From contig NZ_JAJQRG010000011.1 in the NCBI RefSeq assembly GCF_021228235.1, forward strand, positions 110,292 through 174,291: a stretch of DNA of 64,000 nt, given 5' to 3'. Of the stretch, positions 61,694-64,000 are shown piece by piece; positions within the stretch are counted from its first letter, which is position 1; each line of letters begins with the position of its first letter. The stretch comes from Pseudophaeobacter flagellatus. GTDB lineage: Bacteria; Pseudomonadota; Alphaproteobacteria; Rhodobacterales; Rhodobacteraceae. The notes under the pieces are model-generated. The model had not been told where the DNA came from. It did not search any database and saw nothing but the letters and a program-made list of their open reading frames with translations. The translations under genes and the position numbers were made by a program.

Positions 61694-63024
61694 AACCGCG
61701 CTCCGATCCAGCTTCCAAACAGCGCCCGTTTGTGCGGCTGTTCGATTTCGGCCCCGATCACAAGATCGCCTTCTTCGATTTCTTCAGAAGTAAAAAGCGT
61801 ATGGCTTGCATCATTTTCCAACGGCACGACCGCCACTGGTTCAGGGTTGCCAAGTTCATCCAACCGCCAGACCACAGCAGAATTTTCAGTTTCGGGAGTT
61901 CTTGGATAGCGGCTTGGCTGATAGCTCAAGGCGCTGGTCAGAACTTTCAGCCCAGGTTCAGATCTTTTGACCGTTATTTTAACCAATGCTGTCATCCCAG
62001 GTAGAAGCAATTCTTCGGGATTTTCAGTCTCAAGAACGACTGTATAAGTGACGATATTTTGAATTATCTTGGCAGATTTTCTGATTTCAGTCACAACGCC
62101 CGAAAATACCTGATCCGGAAAAGCATCAACCGTGAACCCCGCCGCCTGTCCAATGCGGATGCGGCCAATATCAGTTTCGTCCACGCTGACATACACCACC
62201 ATGTTCTGGAGGGCCTCGGCGACTGTAAACAGGGTGGGGGCCTCCAGGGCAGCCGCCACGGTTTGCCCCTCTTCAATGCTTCGGTTGATGATCACCCCAT
62301 CTATCGGGGTGCGTATGGTGGTGCGCTCCAGTTCAACCTGAGCCAGCTTTAACGCGGCCTGTCTCTGCGGGACATTTGCACGCGCACCGGCGAGTTCAGC
62401 CTGACTTCTTGCAAAATCAGCGCGGGTCGTCTCAATCTTCTGTTCATTAACCGCCATCAAGGCTTCGGCCTCCCGCAGGGCGGCGGCCGCAGTCAACACT
62501 GTTGTGCGTTCATTCTCGATATCCGCCGCTGAAACGGTTCCAGAACGGTGCAATTCTTCTTTTCTGTCTAGATTGGACTGCGCCAAACGTAACTCTGCCT
62601 TGGCTTGATCCACCCGCGCCTGATGTACGCTTCGCTCCAATCCAATCGCTTGGATTTCAACCTTCGACCGCCTCAGCGCCGCTTTGCGAACCTCGACTGC
62701 AGACAAAGCGATGCTGACAGCAGCTTCGGCCTCAGCCACCTGTGCCTCAAATCCCTGTCTGTCAATCTGCGCCAGCGGCTGGCCGGTCTTTACGATGTCA
62801 TTAAAGTCTGCAGTGACTTTTGTAATCCGCCCAGAGACCTGAGAACTGATATCCACCGCAAAAAGGGCATCCACAGTACCGGTTGAGGAAATAGCTTCCT
62901 CTAACCGTCCAAAAACCACCGGGGCGGTAACATATGTGGGCTCTGCAGAAGGAGCGCCGCGATCCAACGCAAAGTACGCGATTGTTGCTCCTGCCACCAG
63001 CAAAAGGGTAATAAACCTTAGCAT
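61690..63024 (-). CDS. MacA-like periplasmic adaptor
   Basis: 444 residues from ATG 63024 (GTG at 63042 possible). An N-terminal membrane anchor (about 1-20) and lipoyl half-motifs (SSQVSGRITKVTADFNDIVKTGQPL) surround a long coiled-coil hairpin (~80-190, rich in Ala/Arg/Glu). The beta-barrel follows. It is the first gene of macA-ATPase-permease, which would connect to a TolC-type channel encoded elsewhere. Confidence 0.88.
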   Translation of the reverse strand: MLRFITLLLVAGATIAYFALDRGAPSAEPTYVTAPVVFGRLEEAISSTGTVDALFAVDISSQVSGRITKVTADFNDIVKTGQPLAQIDRQGFEAQVAEAEAAVSIALSAVEVRKAALRRSKVEIQAIGLERSVHQARVDQAKAELRLAQSNLDRKEELHRSGTVSAADIENERTTVLTAAAALREAEALMAVNEQKIETTRADFARSQAELAGARANVPQRQAALKLAQVELERTTIRTPIDGVIINRSIEEGQTVAAALEAPTLFTVAEALQNMVVYVSVDETDIGRIRIGQAAGFTVDAFPDQVFSGVVTEIRKSAKIIQNIVTYTVVLETENPEELLLPGMTALVKITVKRSEPGLKVLTSALSYQPSRYPRTPETENSAVVWRLDELGNPEPVAVVPLENDASHTLFTSEEIEEGDLVIGAEIEQPHKRALFGSWIGARL

Positions 63025-63273
63025 GATAGCGGATGGTGCCACTTTTTCGTAGAGATTTCAATTTTTTTGGGAGCACAGACCAGGCGAAAACACGTGGCAA
63101 GTATCTGGCACTTATTCCACGAAAATACTGCATTACGCACAAATATCATGAGAGGGCTGGCAGCTCCCGGAAAAACGGGTGGCTACTTTGGGCTTATTCT
63201 GTTGAAAAACTCATGTTGTTTTTGGAACCGACTGCTGACTCAATTCTTTTGTCAACTATGGAATTTGATCGCG

Positions 63274-63585
63274 ATGATGGGACCACGTCAGGAAGCACAA
63301 ACCGCTCTGTTCTATGATTTCTCGATTGAGGCTCATGTCCCAAGTGATCATGTATTGCGGGCGATAGCTGGCGAGATCGATCTGTCCAGCGTTCGTGCCC
63401 ATTTGACTAAGTTCTACAGTTCCACTGGTCGTCCTTCGGTTGATCCTGAGCTGATGATGCGCATGCTGCTGGTAGGGTATGTCATGGGTATTGCCGTGGA
63501 CCTGTGGCCAGGCGTTCCACCGGCATTGAGATCCACAGTAAATAACCGAATATTCTGTTGCTCTCCGGAGAAGAAAGCAACGTAA
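63274..63585 (+). pseudogene. IS1182-family transposase, 3'-truncated
   Basis: The start (MMGPRQEAQTALFYDFSIEAH, DHVLRAIAGEIDL, RAHLTKFYSSTGRPSVDPEL, MMRMLLVGY) is the DUF772 N-terminus of IS1182-type transposases, normally 400-500 residues long. The match ends near 63480, and the rest of the frame reads unrelated sequence. The region upstream (63180-63230) has TTATTCTGTTGAAAAACTC, resembling the end of such elements. Confidence 0.8.
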
Positions 63586-63883
63586 GCGTCACCTGCTGTG
63601 TCAAGCACGAGCGATCAATGGCGGCTCTGGAGCGCCGCGCTGCAGAATCTTGACCCACTGGTCAATGTCCGGTTTGGGCCGTTAGCTCTCGCCCCCCCCC
63701 TGCTACCTCTTGTTCTGATAGTTCGCGCGTGGTGAGCACGCTCCCTGGTGTTCCGGCAGTGTTGCGTGTTCACTACACCACTTTTCCGCCCCTATTGCTT
63801 CCACAGTGCTTCCACGGGATTGGGAGGCTAAACGCAAGAAGCGCCCCTTGGGGTGCTATAGTATTGATATCATTGTATAATTT
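63586..63883. other. gap between transposase remnant and tRNA; possible integration relic
   Basis: No gene is identified. There is a nine-C run near 63692, a direct repeat CTTCCAC (about 63801 and 63813), and a GCGCCCC/GGGGTGC hairpin (63841-63856) that could end the tRNA transcript. The region directly downstream of a tRNA 3' end is a common integration site, but no integrase is left. Confidence 0.35.
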
Positions 63884-63960
<77 letters not shown>

Positions 63961-64000
63961 ACGGTTGTTGTATCTTTTGGCTTGCTACGATTGAGTGATT

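Noticed and set aside
63841..63856. GC-rich hairpin near the tRNA considered as part of an integron attC or CRISPR-like repeat
   Set aside because: Single copy, short, and best explained as the 3' end of the tRNA transcript; no repeated units in the window.

Overview
The window looks like chromosome of a marine alphaproteobacterium of the Roseobacter group (Rhodobacterales). The evidence is the moderately high GC, ATGA-coupled operons, a Na+-NQR cluster, a probable DMSP-demethylation gene pair (dmdC-dmdD), TRAP and CUT1 transporters for sugars, and an initiator tRNA of alphaproteobacterial type. This placement rests on gene families and style, not on a marker-gene comparison.

Left part (1-22.3 kb): nqrABCDEF (sodium-pumping NADH:quinone oxidoreductase) reads right and is divergent from its assembly genes apbE-nqrM. 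Next come a LacI regulator divergent from a TRAP transporter (dctP, fused dctQM) and a sugar-acid dehydratase of the XylD type; a MarR regulator; an organoarsenical operon made of an ArsR-ArsC fusion, GAPDH and arsJ; and, convergent with it, an RND pump with its adaptor. A strong hairpin separates the last two.

Middle (22.3-41.3 kb): a small accessory patch holds two unrecognised genes and a scrambled IS30/ISNCY scar. It is followed by an AraC regulator divergent from the dmdC-dmdD pair, a small orphan gene, a nucleotide-sugar dehydrogenase, and the homoprotocatechuate meta-cleavage operon hpaFEDGHI, in which hpaI is fused to a DUF2218 domain. Beyond it lies a decaying sugar ABC transporter/xylulokinase locus (three pseudogenes), then an NTF2-like gene and a LysR gene facing a shared palindrome.

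Right part (41.3-64 kb): an amino-sugar salvage regulon has two divergent arms. One is murQ, a CUT1 ABC importer and a Gfo/Idh/MocA oxidoreductase; the other is a BadF-type kinase, a GntR regulator, a SIS deaminase and nagA. They share a 145-bp intergenic region with two mirror-image pairs of 11-bp-phased repeats. Then follow a SulP transporter with an XRE regulator, a three-gene cluster resembling surface-glycan modification (GNAT, beta-propeller, NeuD-like acyltransferase), an Xre-RES toxin-antitoxin pair, a LuxR-type regulator, a small secreted protein, a MacAB-like export system, a truncated IS1182-type transposase and the initiator tRNA-Met gene.

Functionally the window joins respiration (NQR), catabolism of sugar acids, DMSP-derived thioesters, aromatic acids and cell-wall amino sugars, and detoxification (arsenic, efflux). 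Insertion-sequence and pseudogene scars mark places where the locus has been remodelled. I see no CRISPR array, prophage, rRNA or replication origin.
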